This document shows, one piece after another, positions 23,301 to 38,474 of a stretch of DNA of 64,000 nt. Source of the stretch: Pterobdella sp. o SKG-2022 (Eukaryota > Annelida > Clitellata > Hirudinida > Piscicolidae); NCBI GenBank assembly GCA_964035795.1, contig OZ038325.1:5275163-5339162 (forward strand), in the 5' to 3' direction. The position numbers and the translations under genes are program-made. Position 1 is the first letter of the stretch. Every line of letters starts with the position of its first letter. The notes beneath the pieces are model-generated. The model was not told the DNA's origin and made no database searches. It was given only the letters and a program-made list of their open reading frames with translations.

Positions 23301-26300
23301 ATTTATTAGGGTTTACGAAGAGACAAAAATAGAGATAAAATTGAGTGTTCAAATATTTTCAAAGATCTTCGTTCGCCGATGTACGGCTTCCCTCCAGCTT
23401 CCATAGGTCCCTGTCCTGCGCCAGTTCAACTGCTTGATCTATGTTTAGTTTGTGGGCTTTTAGATCGTGTTTGCTCGTTGTGAGAAGGCTGGTGCTAGGT
23501 CTTCCACGCTTTGCGTTTTTTTTCTTGAGGCAATTGATGGTGAATTGTTTAGCTGGAACCAGATCATCCATGCGCAGAATATGGCCTAACATTTGCCAGC
23601 GTCGCCTTGTCACGATTTGAGAGACTGGTTTAATCAGGGCATTCACGGTTTCTGTTTTCATGCGGTTTGGCCAGAAAACCCCACATACATAACGCACCAT
23701 TTTTCGGTTGAAACTGTCCACCGATCTAACCATCCCCTTGTCCATTGCCCACGTGCTACAACCAAAAAGCATGATGCTTTGAACGTAAGCTTTGTAGATT
23801 TTTAACTTTTTGTTTCTTGTTATGCTCGAGTTCCATATTTTTTTTAGTTTGAGCATTGCCGTTGTTGTTAGCTGCTTTCGCCTTTTCCACTCTTGCTTTG
23901 TATCGAGTAGCATGCCCAGTTTTTTCGCATTTTTCCACTTGTTGTCTGATCCGATTTTGAGAGTCTCCGTTTTCGTGGGATTCATTTTTAGGTTTCACTT
24001 TTCCAATATTTTTTCCACTATATTTAGGTTGACGCCATCTTTGCTAATGAAATCAACATCATCAGCATATGCAATGTCTTGGGCATGGACATTATTTCTG
24101 ACTTCTCTCAACGCTGCTTCTAGGTATGTGGTGAAAAGTACTGGACTGAGACCATCTCCTTGAGTAATGCCAATATTGGTGTCAAAAGTGGGTCCTACTT
24201 CTTTGGTTCTCACTCTCAGACTGGTTTCATTGAGTAGAAAATGTATCAACTTCATATCTTCCTCGGAGCAGATTGTATTCAATATCTCCATCATTTTTAC
24301 TCTGTTGACCGAGTCAAAGGCTGAGGATAAATCTATACCATGGATAGTGATTTTGTTATTGGTGCTTAATGTGCTTGCTATTTCTAGTTTGAGTGTCCAT
24401 ACAATGTCTTCTATGGATCTACCTTTCCTATAGGCAGCTTGGCTGGGTGATAGGTAGTTTTCTATTGTTGGTCTATTTAGAGTGATGAGTGATATTATTT
24501 TTCTAATGGTGGAGAGTAGTATTATTGGTCTGGTGTTTTCTACTTTTTTGGTTTTATTGTGTTTTGGTATAGGGAGTAGGATGCCAAGGCCAAGTTGGTG
24601 AGGTTGTTTGTTGTTGATTGTGGTGTTTATTATATGAGTAAGTTTGTCAATAGTTGTGCTACTCAATATTTTCATCATTTCTGCTACAATATTGTCATAG
24701 CCTGGTGATCTATTGTTTTAGAGTGATTTTATGGCAGAGTTGACTTTACTATTGGTTATTTTGACATTGATATGTGTTTGGTTTTCTTGTTTTTGTTGTG
24801 TTGCTTTTGTAGACTTGTTGAATTTTTCTTTATAGTATGAAGTGAGTTGAAAGTTGGTATAGGGAGGTGGTGAAGTTTTATGTTTGATGTTTAGTTGTTT
24901 TATTGCTTTATTCATTCTTTGATTGTAGTTTGAATTTTCTATTTCTTTCAATTGTTCTTCTGTTATTGAGGATTTATCTAAGCATTTTTTGTTAATTTGT
25001 TTTTGTATGATGTGTTTTTCTTTGTTTAAGTTTATTTTTGTAGATTGATTTATTTTACAATTTTTAAAATGTTTCTGATTTTATTGTTTTTCTTCTTAAG
25101 TTTGTTTATTTCTGGGTCTTATTTTAGTTTGTTGGTTGCTTTGCTTTTTGAAACATTTCAGGGCAGATTTATATATTATTTTTTGAAAACCTTCAATATT
25201 TGTGAAATTGGTTGATATCATATTTGAGAAGTTTTTGATATTTGTCTGTTGATAAGTGAGTTTTGTATTTTGTTGTTTAGGTTTTTTCCAAAGTTGGTGG
25301 GGTTCTGGTATTTGCAGTATCACTTTGACAAGCCTGTGATCTGTTGATAGTTTTATACCAGAGTAGCTTCTGGAGTTTTTGATGTAGCTGATGATTTTTT
25401 GTTGAGTGATGATGTAGTCTATTGTGTTAAAAACCATTTTGTTATTCAGTTTTCCTTGCCATGTGGTTAGGTGTCCGGCAGGATGTTTGAAGAGTGTGTT
25501 GGTGGCAGTTAAATTGTTGATTGCCAATAATTCATTTAACAAGCTGCCATTTTTATTTTCGCACCCTCTTGAAAAGTTGCCTTTGTGTGTAGACTTGATT
25601 GAGCTTCTGCCTATTTTTGCATTAAAGTCTCCTTGTAATATAAGTATTTGGTTTGATTTTGTTTTTATATTTGTCTGGAGTACTTTAAGAAATTCTTCAT
25701 AGATTTCTTGTTTTTTATTTGAGAGGATTTGTGTTGGTCCATAACAGTTCACTATTTTGAAATGTGCACCTTTGAGATTACCTTCTAGTATTGCAACTCT
25801 GTTCGAAAGGTTGTGCGTGGTTAGATTAGTCTATTTCTTACTTACTGCAAATCCGAGACCGTAGTGGTGTGTGCTGGAAGAGAGTAAGTGTAGAGTGCTG
25901 TTTTTTTGTTGTATTGTCTCCTCGTTTTTTGTTTCTGTTTCTTGGAGGCAAAGTACGTCTAAGTTGTAGTCGGCAAAAAGTTCATCTAAGCATTCTCTTT
26001 TTGTCTTGCTAGTTAAGCCGCGAACATTGAGAGTTCCGCTAGAAACCTGGCTAGTAGTTCTGGCTTTATTTTGACAGTTTACCATTCTGTAATTGCACGT
26101 TAGGCATCAGACCGGATATTTTGTTATTATGGACTTTTTTCCCAAGTGTCCACTATATTGACTTTATCAAAATCTGCTTGTACGAGATCATGTCCATCTT
26201 GATGTCTTTCACCTCTTATTAGTTTTTTGGATAATCTTTCACACACACAAACAGGAAGGGGAAGAACTTCTTAGCGCTAGGTACATAGGCTCGATGGTAG

Positions 26301-26744
26301 CAGACGTGCATAGAACAATCAAATATGGCGGCATATTCATGTACCCTGCGTCCAAGGAGAGTCCAAGAGGGAAGGTTTGTTTTAATTTTTATCTACCATT
26401 TAATTGGTTGCTTTGATGATTTGAGGTTTTTTTGAGGCAAAGACTAGTATGGAGTTTTAAATATAAAGTTATTCTCAAATAACTAAGCTTTAATTAATGT
26501 AAAGGATCTAAAAAAAGACCTTTATAAACAGTTACGGTTGATGTTCGAGTGCATTCCAATGGCATTTTTGGTGCAGCAGTGTGGAGGGTCTGCAATCACC
26601 TTTGACCCCTACGCCACACCGGTTCTCACCATCCAGCCTTCAGACCCACACCAACGAATCCCCTTCTTCCTCGGATCTCCACACAACATCAGCCAGCTCA
26701 TCCAACAATTCGAGGCTGCTCTTGATTCTGATACTTATCTTTGA
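17329..26744 (+). CDS. Fructose-1,6-bisphosphatase-like protein with a degenerate metal site
   Basis: Class I FBPase hydrolyses fructose 1,6-bisphosphate in cytosolic gluconeogenesis. Seven exons: 17329-17495, 17621-17774, 17998-18090, 21607-21747, 22679-22816, 26255-26374 and 26532-26744 (TGA). Phases close to 341 residues (human FBP1: 338). Clear motifs: [54 protein letters not shown], and the basic residue and glutamate of GKLRMMFE. The TGD-KKLD-SN segment and the SEE motif are missing: exon 2 reads EKKVNALF and CILLSPH. The GKY of the AMP site reads GPF. Human metal ligands Glu97/Glu98 and loop residue Asp74 are therefore absent, while Asp118, Asp121, Glu280 and the sugar-phosphate residues remain. 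I infer a catalytically impaired or repurposed paralogue, though the frame is intact. Introns 3 and 5 each hold a LINE. AATAAA lies 82 bp past the stop. Confidence 0.88.
18420..20560 (+). mobile_element. LINE with reverse transcriptase and PHD-like zinc finger, in FBPase intron 3
   Basis: One reading frame runs from about 18440 to 20551, broken only by two in-frame TAG codons (19334-19336 and 20192-20194). It begins with an RT-upstream domain ([11 protein letters not shown]), then the RT motifs [46 protein letters not shown] and [12 protein letters not shown], and a YPDD box where YADD is expected. A PHD/C4HC3-like finger ([10 protein letters not shown]... to CARCLG, 19728-19860) follows. The C-terminal end has RMKWFGHVE and a TGAT tail. 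The endonuclease half is absent, so it is 5'-truncated. It is in the host gene's orientation. A 3' fragment of the same family is at 59497-59830, minus. Confidence 0.88.
20850..21305 (+). repeat. Diverged direct duplication in FBPase intron 3
   Basis: The segment 20858-20985 recurs, with a 17-bp deletion and scattered changes, at 21190-21300 (shared blocks AGCGCCC, CCTAAGAAGCT, AACTTGG.TTGGA, GTGA.AGTACCT, ACTGGCA.GTGA). The first copy is open for about 50 codons between a CTAG and a GGAAAG|GTAAGC donor, so it looks exon-like. Its phase does not fit the flanking FBPase exons and its sequence is not FBPase. Confidence 0.65.
21977..22016. repeat. Perfect 19-bp-arm palindrome
   Basis: The left arm 21977-21995 (AAAAAGACCGTCTATTTGG) is the exact reverse complement of 21998-22016, with a 2-nt loop. 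It lies in FBPase intron 4. It could extrude as a cruciform or fold as a hairpin in the pre-mRNA; no family is recognised. Confidence 0.95.
22281..22357 (+). repeat. Short interspersed repeat shared with 57798-57875
   Basis: About 77 bp beginning ATTGTGAAT and running through TTTTTTATTTTGAC.AAGCTTTTCGATATATTCTATAT match 57798-57875 at high identity. Both copies are intronic, in FBPase and SUCLG2, and in the sense orientation. Probably part of a MITE; ends not defined. Confidence 0.7.
23285..26135 (-). mobile_element. RTE-like LINE with AP endonuclease and reverse transcriptase, in FBPase intron 5
   Basis: On the minus strand the order is: an exonuclease-endonuclease-phosphatase (APE) start (ATG 26083-26085; [19 protein letters not shown]), the endonuclease body in a second frame (25752-25096; [28 protein letters not shown]), a connecting segment (24951-24718), RT (24678-23995; [24 protein letters not shown] box, [35 protein letters not shown]) and the C-terminal domain (23985-23359; [21 protein letters not shown]). 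The 3' tail is an AATA-type repeat near 23290-23310. Stops or frameshifts lie near 25830, 25090, 24715 and 23990. It is antisense to the host gene. Related fragments are at 54270 and 59410. Confidence 0.9.
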
Positions 26745-29700
26745 TGTTCAGCTTTTAATTGATTTATGTAGATATTGTGTTGAATAATATTGATTGAAAA
26801 AGTAGTGGTTTATTTTAGTCTTAAAAATAAAGGGATTATCAATGGTTTTAAGTTTTTTTGTCTAACACTCATCCGCAGTGTCGACTGGTTTTTGTTGATT
26901 ACATTGCGTTTCTGTTTGAAATGCTCTTATAATGTGAGTTTGTGCCTTTATATAAAAGATGTGCTGGCTTAATATAAATCTTTAAAAGTCTTTGTTCAAC
27001 CGAATTCAAAAAAATCATAAAAATAACAGATTATGAGTCATTTTAAGAATTAAAAGTAAACAAAAAACCAATTGCAACATTTCCCAACAATGCAGTTTCT
27101 CCTTTTCCACCACTATGTTTTTCAAATTTCAGCTCTATCAAAATTCAGCTCAATTCGTACAATATTTTTCCTAATACTATCACTTCAACATAATGTAAAA
27201 AGGTTGTCAGGGTTGGCGATTGTTACTATTTTGAACTCTTCCGCCTGTCTCATTCAATTTAACCTCCTGGGCGTTCTGTCTTTAGATTTCTTCTCATTCT
27301 CAATTTTTCTTTTTATTTCTGATTACGATGGAAAATCTTTTTTTATGCTGTTAATTTTCTTTATAACTCTTACTTTTCTTCACAAATCTTTTCCATCATA
27401 ATAATCTTCGTGAATCTCTCAAAAGTTTTCTCGGTTGTGGCAGAGAGCTTTTGAAGGCTGCGAAAATAGCACTTAATAAAGGGCTTTACTATTCGAGTTG
27501 GAGAAACCTACCTTTTATCATTCTCCACTACTTTCTATCATTAGCTATCCAGCTAGTTGCATAGTTTTATTTAAGCCGAGTTAACCAGTATTGGAATTTC
27601 ATTCAGACTTTATGTTTAGTGTATAAGCTCATTTTTAAAAAACATTATTGAATATTACAGCTCAAAAACATGAAAATTATTGTTATATACGGTGAAATTA
27701 AATGAGAGAAAAACTTGCATACGTCTGCTGTAAGGTTGGTGCGATGTTATTGATAATTATTAAATTCAAAATGACAACACAAAATCTTTACAATACTTAT
27801 ATAATATCTAATCTGTAAAACAATAATTATGTTTAAAAAAAATTAGCAAATATTGTTCCTTTTTTAATTAAAAACCCCTGATCCCAAGCATCAACCACTC
27901 TGAACGATGCGTAAGAGGCGCTATATAAGTAATTCATTATTATTATTATTATCTGCATAGGTTAGGTTATTGAAAATTTCATACTTGAAAAAGTTACATG
28001 ACGAAAAGCTTTGTAATATAATAAAAACTATTAGTGTCTGCAAATCTCTATATTGAGAATTATTAATATAAAGTAATGTATTTCAAACTTTTTCACAAAT
28101 TTAAAATAGCTTTAAAAATCAGAGCATGAAATTAAAATTGGGATATGAACCTTCAAAGTGAAACGCTTTGGTTTATACTCTTTATTGAATTGTAAGGGCT
28201 ACAATGCAATCATTCTATAGTATATTTTTTGTTGATTAGAAATTTATTTCTCAAGTAAATATAAGGTTTGAACGGAAACACAAAAAAAAACAATTTCAAA
28301 AAAAAAAAAAAAAACAGTGAAAAAAAGCAATAAAAAGATTCAATGATAAGGTTAATAATATCGTAGACGTTCAAATGGCTAATGGCTTTTATAAGTTTTT
28401 TTATAGGGTGTCTTGTTTCCCTTGATCAACATCCTTGACATCTTCTGTTTAGTTTAGGATTATTTTCATTTTTATTATTGTTTATATTGTTGTTTTTTTT
28501 ATTTTATTATTATTCTTCTTATGATCTTAAACCTTTTTATTGCTTTATTTAATGTTGTTACTCACAGCTTTTAATTTTATTTTCTTCTTTATTTTTCTAT
28601 TATAATTTTAAAAATTTAATAATTTTTCATATTTGATAACTCTCAGAACTGTTATTTGTTTAAACAATGCTTATCATCATTGCGTTCATATTGTTTTCCT
28701 TATATTCAAAATTCAATTGATTATTTCTTTACTATCATTAATAATATTATGTTCTAGTACTGTTTGTTTTTAATTTATGTAAAATGTGTGGGTGAAGATT
28801 ATCACTGCTATTATTATTATTTTTTTTGTTATTATCGTTATTTTTATTATTATTATAAGGTTTCAATTTATTTCTTACATGTAAACTCATAAGAAATTAA
28901 TGACGTCAAAAACAGAATAATACTAAATATAGACAACAATACTAAATATAGACAACAATACTAAATATAGACAACAATACTAAATATAGACAACAATACT
29001 AAATATAGACAACAATACTAAATATAGACAACAATACTAAATATAGACAACAATACTAAATATAGGCAAAAAAACTAAATGTAGAAACAAATAATAGTAG
29101 GAAATAATGAAATATTTTGAATAAAAATTATATTAAATAAAAAATTTTAAAAAGAGAATAAATTAATGAGTTTTTCACAATAAAAAATTATGTATTAACA
29201 GTGTTAAATAAAACATTTTAATAATTTTAACGAGTGTTCCATTAATTATTATTTTTTTTTAATTAAAAAATATCTTTATAACTATTTTTCACTATAAAAG
29301 TCAGATAAAAAAACAATTAAAACTAAATAAAAACATAAAAAAGCTTAAATATCGATTCGAGTTGAATGCAGGTGGAATATAAAGAAAAACAAGCTTAAGC
29401 GTAAACATACATAGTGCGACAGTACTGTGTGGCCAACTATATTCCCCTCCAAAACTCGCTCTTTTGAAATTTTTCATTTTCACTATCGTAAAAAACTAAA
29501 GTATTATATCTTTTCTTTCAAGTTTAAAAAATTTTTTTTTTAAATTATGAATGTGTGAAATTGCCCTATGACCTTTTTTTCAGTATTTTTCCGTGTCATT
29601 AGTTGATTGAATGATCTTTTTTCAATGACTTCAAGGCATGTTGTTGGCATTGAATCAATTAGTATTTTTAATTACAATATCGAAAATTTTTCTAAGCAAA

Positions 29701-31829
29701 AACTATTTGTTTTTTCAAACTCTTCTTGTTGATCAAACTCTTTCTGTTTTTACGAATGTTGTGCACTTGCTCTCCAAACTTTCTTTATTTGGTTTAAACA
29801 ACGTTAGAGTTAACCAATGTACTGTGACATCGTTATTCTCCTCCATCACGCTCTTTGTGCACTTGTATGTATGAATTGGTGTGTTATCTTTCGGAAGTTT
29901 CAATCTTTTTCAGCGTTATTCATTACAGGTGGCAGTAAGTACTCTTGCAAGGCTGCAATATAATTTTAGAATCTTGTTTGCAGAAACCAAAAAGTTTTTC
30001 CAATTTCACTACACATCACCATACCACAACCGTAATGTTCTTTCAGCACAATTTGTGTTGGCGAAAAGAGTCTATGCAATGGTACTGACGCCCAGAATGA
30101 CTGCTCAATAAAGCTTTTTTCATATATTGGGAATGATTCAAAACTAAGCAATCCCTATTTTCAACTATACTTTCCGCCACACAAGTTTGCTTCGAAACTT
30201 TTGGAACACTTGGTGTTGGAAAAGATATTTTTGAGGAATTGAAATAGATTTGTGAAACTCATTGTCAAAACAAATTCCCTGAAACCACTTTTTTGTGGTA
30301 CAGGCGGTCAGTTTGGGTTTTTTTCATTTTCTTGAACTACTATACACTTCAAGTGATTTTAAAAACTTTATTTCAGTGTTATATTTCAGTAAATAAATAA
30401 ATAAATAAATATATATATATATATATATGTAGAAGGATACAAAATATAACTTGAGGCTACTTGTATTTAAACAAGGGACTTAATTATGCGCCTCGTACTA
30501 TGCTTCTGATTGAGTTTACGCATTCTTTTGTACCCACGGTAATCACATATATATGAAGGGATTCTACTGATGCACCAAAAAACTTTTTTAGTTTGTAACA
30601 AAAATTTCATTGAAGCAATAATTGAAGAAATAAAACAAAGTTGGATCCATTTCATTTGATTTGAACCCCATTGGAGTAGCTGCCCGCTGAGTCATCGAAA
30701 CGTCTGCAAAGGCACCTGTTTCATTTGTGAGATGTTAATTTTAATAAGTAAATAAAGATAGTGCTGATTTTTTATCAAATTATATCAGTAGCATTTTTTT
30801 CACCCTTAAAAAAAAATTTAACTCTAAGGTTTTATGATGAAGTCCAAGCTTGTATTTTGAATTCAATGTGTTTTTGTGAATTCAAAAATATTAAACAAAA
30901 AGATACACACAGCGATGCGCCTAAAAGATTAAAAAACACCATTATTGGTAATGTAAAGAGTATATCTACCTAGATATCAGAAAATTGCTTTTTCAATGAA
31001 AAATAATAATTTTTGCTAATGTTTTGATAACTTCAATATCAGTTTGCATTGATGACAGAACTAAAATTCTTTACGGATTATAAATAATTTTTGTCTTCAT
31101 TTCCTTATATACATGGGTGTCTTCATCCTTTAACATTAATCTCTTGAATAATATCCCTTCTTCGTTCTTATTTTTTCAATCTTCAATTTCAAGAACGTTA
31201 CATGCCTTGTATCATTTTTTCAAATTGTCTTGATATTTTTTCCATTTATTTTTATTTTTTTCTCAAATTTTCAATATTTATATTTTTTATTAAAATTTGT
31301 ATATTACACTTAACATCTTGCTTCCCTTGCCATGCCTGGCATACCCATGAGATTTTGTCGCTTCGACCTCATCACCATTATATTCAGTCCTATTGATACC
31401 TTTTATAACATGAAATTTACCTTCATTATTATTCCTATTATCACACTTCACTCTTCATATTTTAGAAAATTTTAATCCATATCTTAATTATTTTTCCATT
31501 TTTCATCATTAATATTTGCTATAATTATCGCCATTACTTTATTATGTTTTTATTAATAATCATCATCACCATCTCCATTATGATATAATAATACATTTAT
31601 TAACCTCATCCATGCTACCCCACAGTGCAGGCCTCTCTATTGAAAGATGGTACGTCACATTTTGCTTTAAAAAGCATTTAATACAGTCCTAAGTTCTTTT
31701 TCAACAAATAATAATGCTGAGCAGAATAACTATAGTAACGAGCGTTTAAACAATATTAATAAAAATCAGCATTTTATTAATATTGATAATAACCGGAATT
31801 TCAAAAACAGCATTTTTAATTACCTAGTT
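26745..31829. other. AT-rich intergenic spacer after the FBPase-like gene
   Basis: No exon or RNA gene is recognisable. It contains the FBPase-like gene's poly(A) signal (AATAAA, 26826-26831), a GGCGCTATATAAGT...ATTATT LINE/SINE tail near 27910-27955, an A-rich tract at 28280-28325, the 19-bp tandem array at 28919 and a short TA tract at 30410-30428. Open frames here are short and hydrophobic through T-richness. Confidence 0.6.
28919..29066 (+). repeat. 19-bp tandem repeat, about 7.7 copies
   Basis: The unit AATACTAAATATAGACAAC is repeated seven times without change from 28919, then once partially with substitutions (TATAGGCAAA) from about 29052. There are no spacers, so it is a minisatellite and not a CRISPR array. 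Confidence 0.95.
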
Positions 31830-33325
31830 ATAATCATCATCATTATCATCCTCATAACCATCATTATCATCTTCCTCATCCCTATAATCATCTTGTCTTG
31901 TCTTGTCCTCTCTTTTATCGCATCATTAAGAAGCATGAGAGACCCGACTTTGGGAGGGTTATTGGCATGTCCGCATATGTCTAGCCATGTTTGTGGCTGA
32001 CAGTATACGCTGACAGTTTTGGCATTGTTTTGTTTTTTTTTCTGTATGTTCTTGCTGGTGTAGGTGTTTTTTGGTGTACTGGTGTATTTTTATGTGTTCT
32101 CATGTGTCTAACCCGATTTGCCTTATTTCTTCAGAGCCTACACACTCTACATTTGAACCTCTTGTCATTGACCTTTTCTCTTTTACACGTTTTTTGATGG
32201 TCCTTCCAAGTCGCTTCTTTGTTGAAGATTCTTCGACAGTGTGCACAGGTTATTTCAATTGGCGTTTGCATCATCTTGTGCATTCTCTTCTTATGTGTCG
32301 CCAGACCTGCTTTGCTTTTGCAAGATTTGCCACACCTTTCTGCCTCACATGTGAATCCAGTGGTTGAATATGTCACAGGCACATGTAGTGTTTCTCTGCC
32401 AAGTAGACGTTGATTTTCACTATTCTGGTTCTGGTGTCCTTGCTGACATTCGTACCTTTTCAGCTACTTCCTTCGATTGTTGACCTCGGAGTTCCATCTT
32501 TTGCGATCTGTGACTATTTTTTGCAAGCTCTTATGCGGGATTGCAGCATCAGTTAGGAGTTTGCGCCAGTAGCTGAGTGTCGTCTGTTGTCTTCTCTTTG
32601 CTTTTGTGAGACCCTCCAGTTCGGCTTTCCAACCTAGTACCATTCTCTTTACCAATCTATCGTCGGGTAGACGCAAAACATGGTCTATGCGCCTGAAGTG
32701 AGCTATTTCTATTTTAGTACGGATGCTCTCTACTCCAAGTTGGCGTTTTACGTCCTACATGTTCATATGTTTCTCCTCCATTTCCCTTAACGGCTCCTTG
32801 TTACCACTATCCCATACCAATCTATACCTCCTGTTTATTGCTTTCTGGAGTTGTTTCACTTCTCACTTGTAGAACGGTCTTGTGTTGCAGTTAAAAAACA
32901 TGGTGCTTTTTACCCAAGTATCCAGTACTAAAACCTGTGTTTTCTTACTCAGTCGACTTTTGGTGAAACGCTTCCTAATCCTAGCGAAAATCAGTGCCCC
33001 TTTTCTCAATCGTTGGGAAATGTCCTCTTTTCTACCGAGATATACTCCGAGCATTCTGATGTTATTTGCTTCCATCGTTCCTAACCTGGCTTTTTCCTCC
33101 TTGGCATCATTCGTTCTCTCCTCAAACAACGCTAAACTTTCCTTCATAACCTGGGTCGCCTCATCTATCTCGCGCGCTTTTCCATTCACTGTGGTGTCAT
33201 CTGCGAATAGCGACTCCGTGAGGTATATTGTGTTATTTTCTTTAGAGTACTTGTCTACGTTTTGTTGGGGGAGAAACTCGTGTCCAGACCTCCATGACCA
33301 CTTCACTCCAGCCTATCGGCGTCTC
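31830..33325 (-). mobile_element. LINE 3' half with C2H2 zinc-finger tail
   Basis: On the minus strand, 33306-32863 carries the RT end (LFADDTTVNGKAREID, then MLGVYLGRKEDISQRLRKGA and SRLSKKTQVLV). 32676-32464 carries MVLGWKAELEGL...TVLSYWRKLLTDA-type sequence. 32382-32131 carries two C2H2-like fingers (CEAERCGKSCKSKAGLATHKKRMH and CAHCRRIFNKEATWKDHQ). The 3' end runs into a GAT-rich tail (minus) at 31830-31910. The pieces are separated by stops, and the 5' end is truncated against CAT/CGT repeats near 33325. Confidence 0.8.
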
Positions 33326-33440
33326 AAATCATCCTCATAATCAGCATTTTCATAATCATCATTATCCTCATCATCTTCGTCCTCACCACCATCATCGTCA
33401 TCATCTTCGTCCTCACCACCATCATCGTCATCACTATAAA
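33326..33440 (+). repeat. CAT-rich low complexity with a tandem duplication
   Basis: CATCATTATC-type repeat. Within it a roughly 36-bp unit containing ATCTTCGTCCTCACCACC is present twice in tandem (about 33370-33432). It borders the truncated 5' end of the zinc-finger LINE. Confidence 0.75.
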
Positions 33441-33984
33441 ATAATAAAAACAACAATAGTGCATCAATCGATCATAAAAACACAATATAAGGGACGCGAG
33501 TATAAATCAAAGCACAAAAGAGGTTTTTAATCAAAACTTTATTCGATGCCAATCCCTTAATCTAACTGCCTTCACTGGGTTTATGCATACAAAATATAAT
33601 ATTAATAATAATAACAATAATCAAAGAAAATATCAAATACCTGGATGAAAATCAAATCAATTAAATCAAATCAATTAAGAATATGATTATAGTGGCCTTA
33701 ACTTTAGAAGTTTCTAGACCATTAGTATTATGAACTATGAATGCAAAATAAAATGCAATATAAGTTTCCATAGGGATGAAAATTTTAACAATTGCAAAAA
33801 ATTTTTGAAATTCACATTTCCTTTTCTTTCTATGGAGAGCAAAAAATCCGAGTTCATGCCAAAAAAAGTAGTTTCGTATACTTCTGCAAAATAAAATTGC
33901 AAAACTATTTTTAATAATAATATTTTGACATTTTAAACTGAATCATCTAGTTTTTAAGTATAAAAATCGACTATTCGAGCCGCC

Positions 33985-36770
<2,786 letters not shown>

Positions 36771-36789
36771 TAATAGTAATAATAATACT

Positions 36790-38474
36790 TATTATCATCG
36801 TCACCACAATAATAACGAATAAGAATATTGGCTTTAATCATTATTACTTAGTTGGCATGTCTATTAGTTATGTATCTTTTTTATAAGATTTTTTCTCTTG
36901 ACTATACTCAAATACAAAATAATTACTACTACTTGAATTATTTATATGATATTTTAATTAATTTAACGTTCATATAATAAATTTCATCCCTATTGTTTTG
37001 TTGCCATACAAATTAACTTCAATATTTCATAAAAGTTTAAAGAGAGTCAATTTATAAAATAGAAAATAAACATCAGAAAATTTAATCATATTAATAATGA
37101 CATTATAATTATTTTTATTATGTTGTGAATTGATGCAAGTCTTCATTAAGTATTGTAGGGATGATTATATATATATATAAAATTTTTAGAAATATTTTCT
37201 TTTTTTTTTCAAAATTTTAACAGCGATAAGTTGGATCTCAAGTTAAAATCAATTTCATATAAATATCATTTAGTGATGTCTAAAAAGCAACGTCCAAGAG
37301 CGATCGTAAAGTCGATATAATGAATATTGGAGGTAACAGGATTGTTTGTTTTGGAAACAATCCTGCAACGCCAGGCATCCGCAATAGGAAATGCAAACTG
37401 TTTTCATACAATACAGCTTAAGAGTACGTTAGCGAACATAAATTAAAACAGATCATAAAATGGAAAAAATTACCAAAATTTAAGATATACAACAGAAAAA
37501 TTATAAAATAAGACACAATAAATTCGAATATAACACAATTAATACGATGTAAAGCATACAATACAAGGCATTACAAAATTGAATAAATTGATACATATTT
37601 AAGGCCGCAAAAAAAGTATTTGTTCAAAAACAGACACGAAACTTTTGCCAAGTCTAGCTTACATTATCACTACTTGATATTGTAATATATGATATAGACT
37701 TAAGTAAAGCTTCATGTATGATACATGTTTGTATACTTCACTTGATAATGTGAGTTCAACTTAAAAAAAACTCTGTTGCGTTCAGTTTATGAAATTGTTT
37801 ACTTTGAACTTTTTTTTGAAAATAGTTTTCTTTATGTTGAATAAAAAAAGCCATCAAGTCATTATAGTGGTTAAAAGGAAAGATATTGAAAAAATGGTAC
37901 GTTGAAGGACAGCCAAAAAATAGGCCCTTCTTCTTCTACTACTGCGTTTGTCCACCGTCAGGAAGGTGCAGGCCCTACTGATGTTCTCGATGCATAATGC
38001 CTTTTTGATGCATTACCTTCTTTTTTATACATGGCTTTTTATGTATATTTAAGATTTTTTCGAAAGATTTTCAATGATGCTCCATAGTAGAAAAAAAATT
38101 TAACGCATGAGAAATTCTGAAATGAAAATAATGGTGTACAATGACAATAATTATTATTATTATAAATAAAATAGTTTTAATTTTGATGAATAAAAAACTA
38201 AAATAATTTATTTTTATAAAATAATTAATGAAAATTATTTAAAAGTAAATTAATTGAAGAGATGACAATAAAATGATTTCAAAAAGAGATTAGTGTCCTT
38301 TAATAAAATTAACGTCTTCAAAGGCATACTGTGTTTATAAATACTTTTGAAAAAATATTTTAAAAATGAAGCTCTTGACGTCTCTCAAAAATTATTATTT
38401 AAGTATATGCTATATATACTAAATATTTGTGAATGAATCTGATTGGCTGTGAAATGTCACTACAGGAAACACGT
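36790..38474. other. AT-rich spacer before the calmodulin-like gene
   Basis: No exon found. At about 37640-37790 there is a diverged relative of the foldback arm seen at 13910-13994 (shared core TTTGTATAC...TTGATAATGTGAGTTCAACTT). Otherwise AT-rich with no recognised element. Confidence 0.55.

Noticed and set aside
28919..29066. CRISPR-like array
   Set aside because: Pure 19-bp tandem units with no spacers, in a eukaryotic genome.
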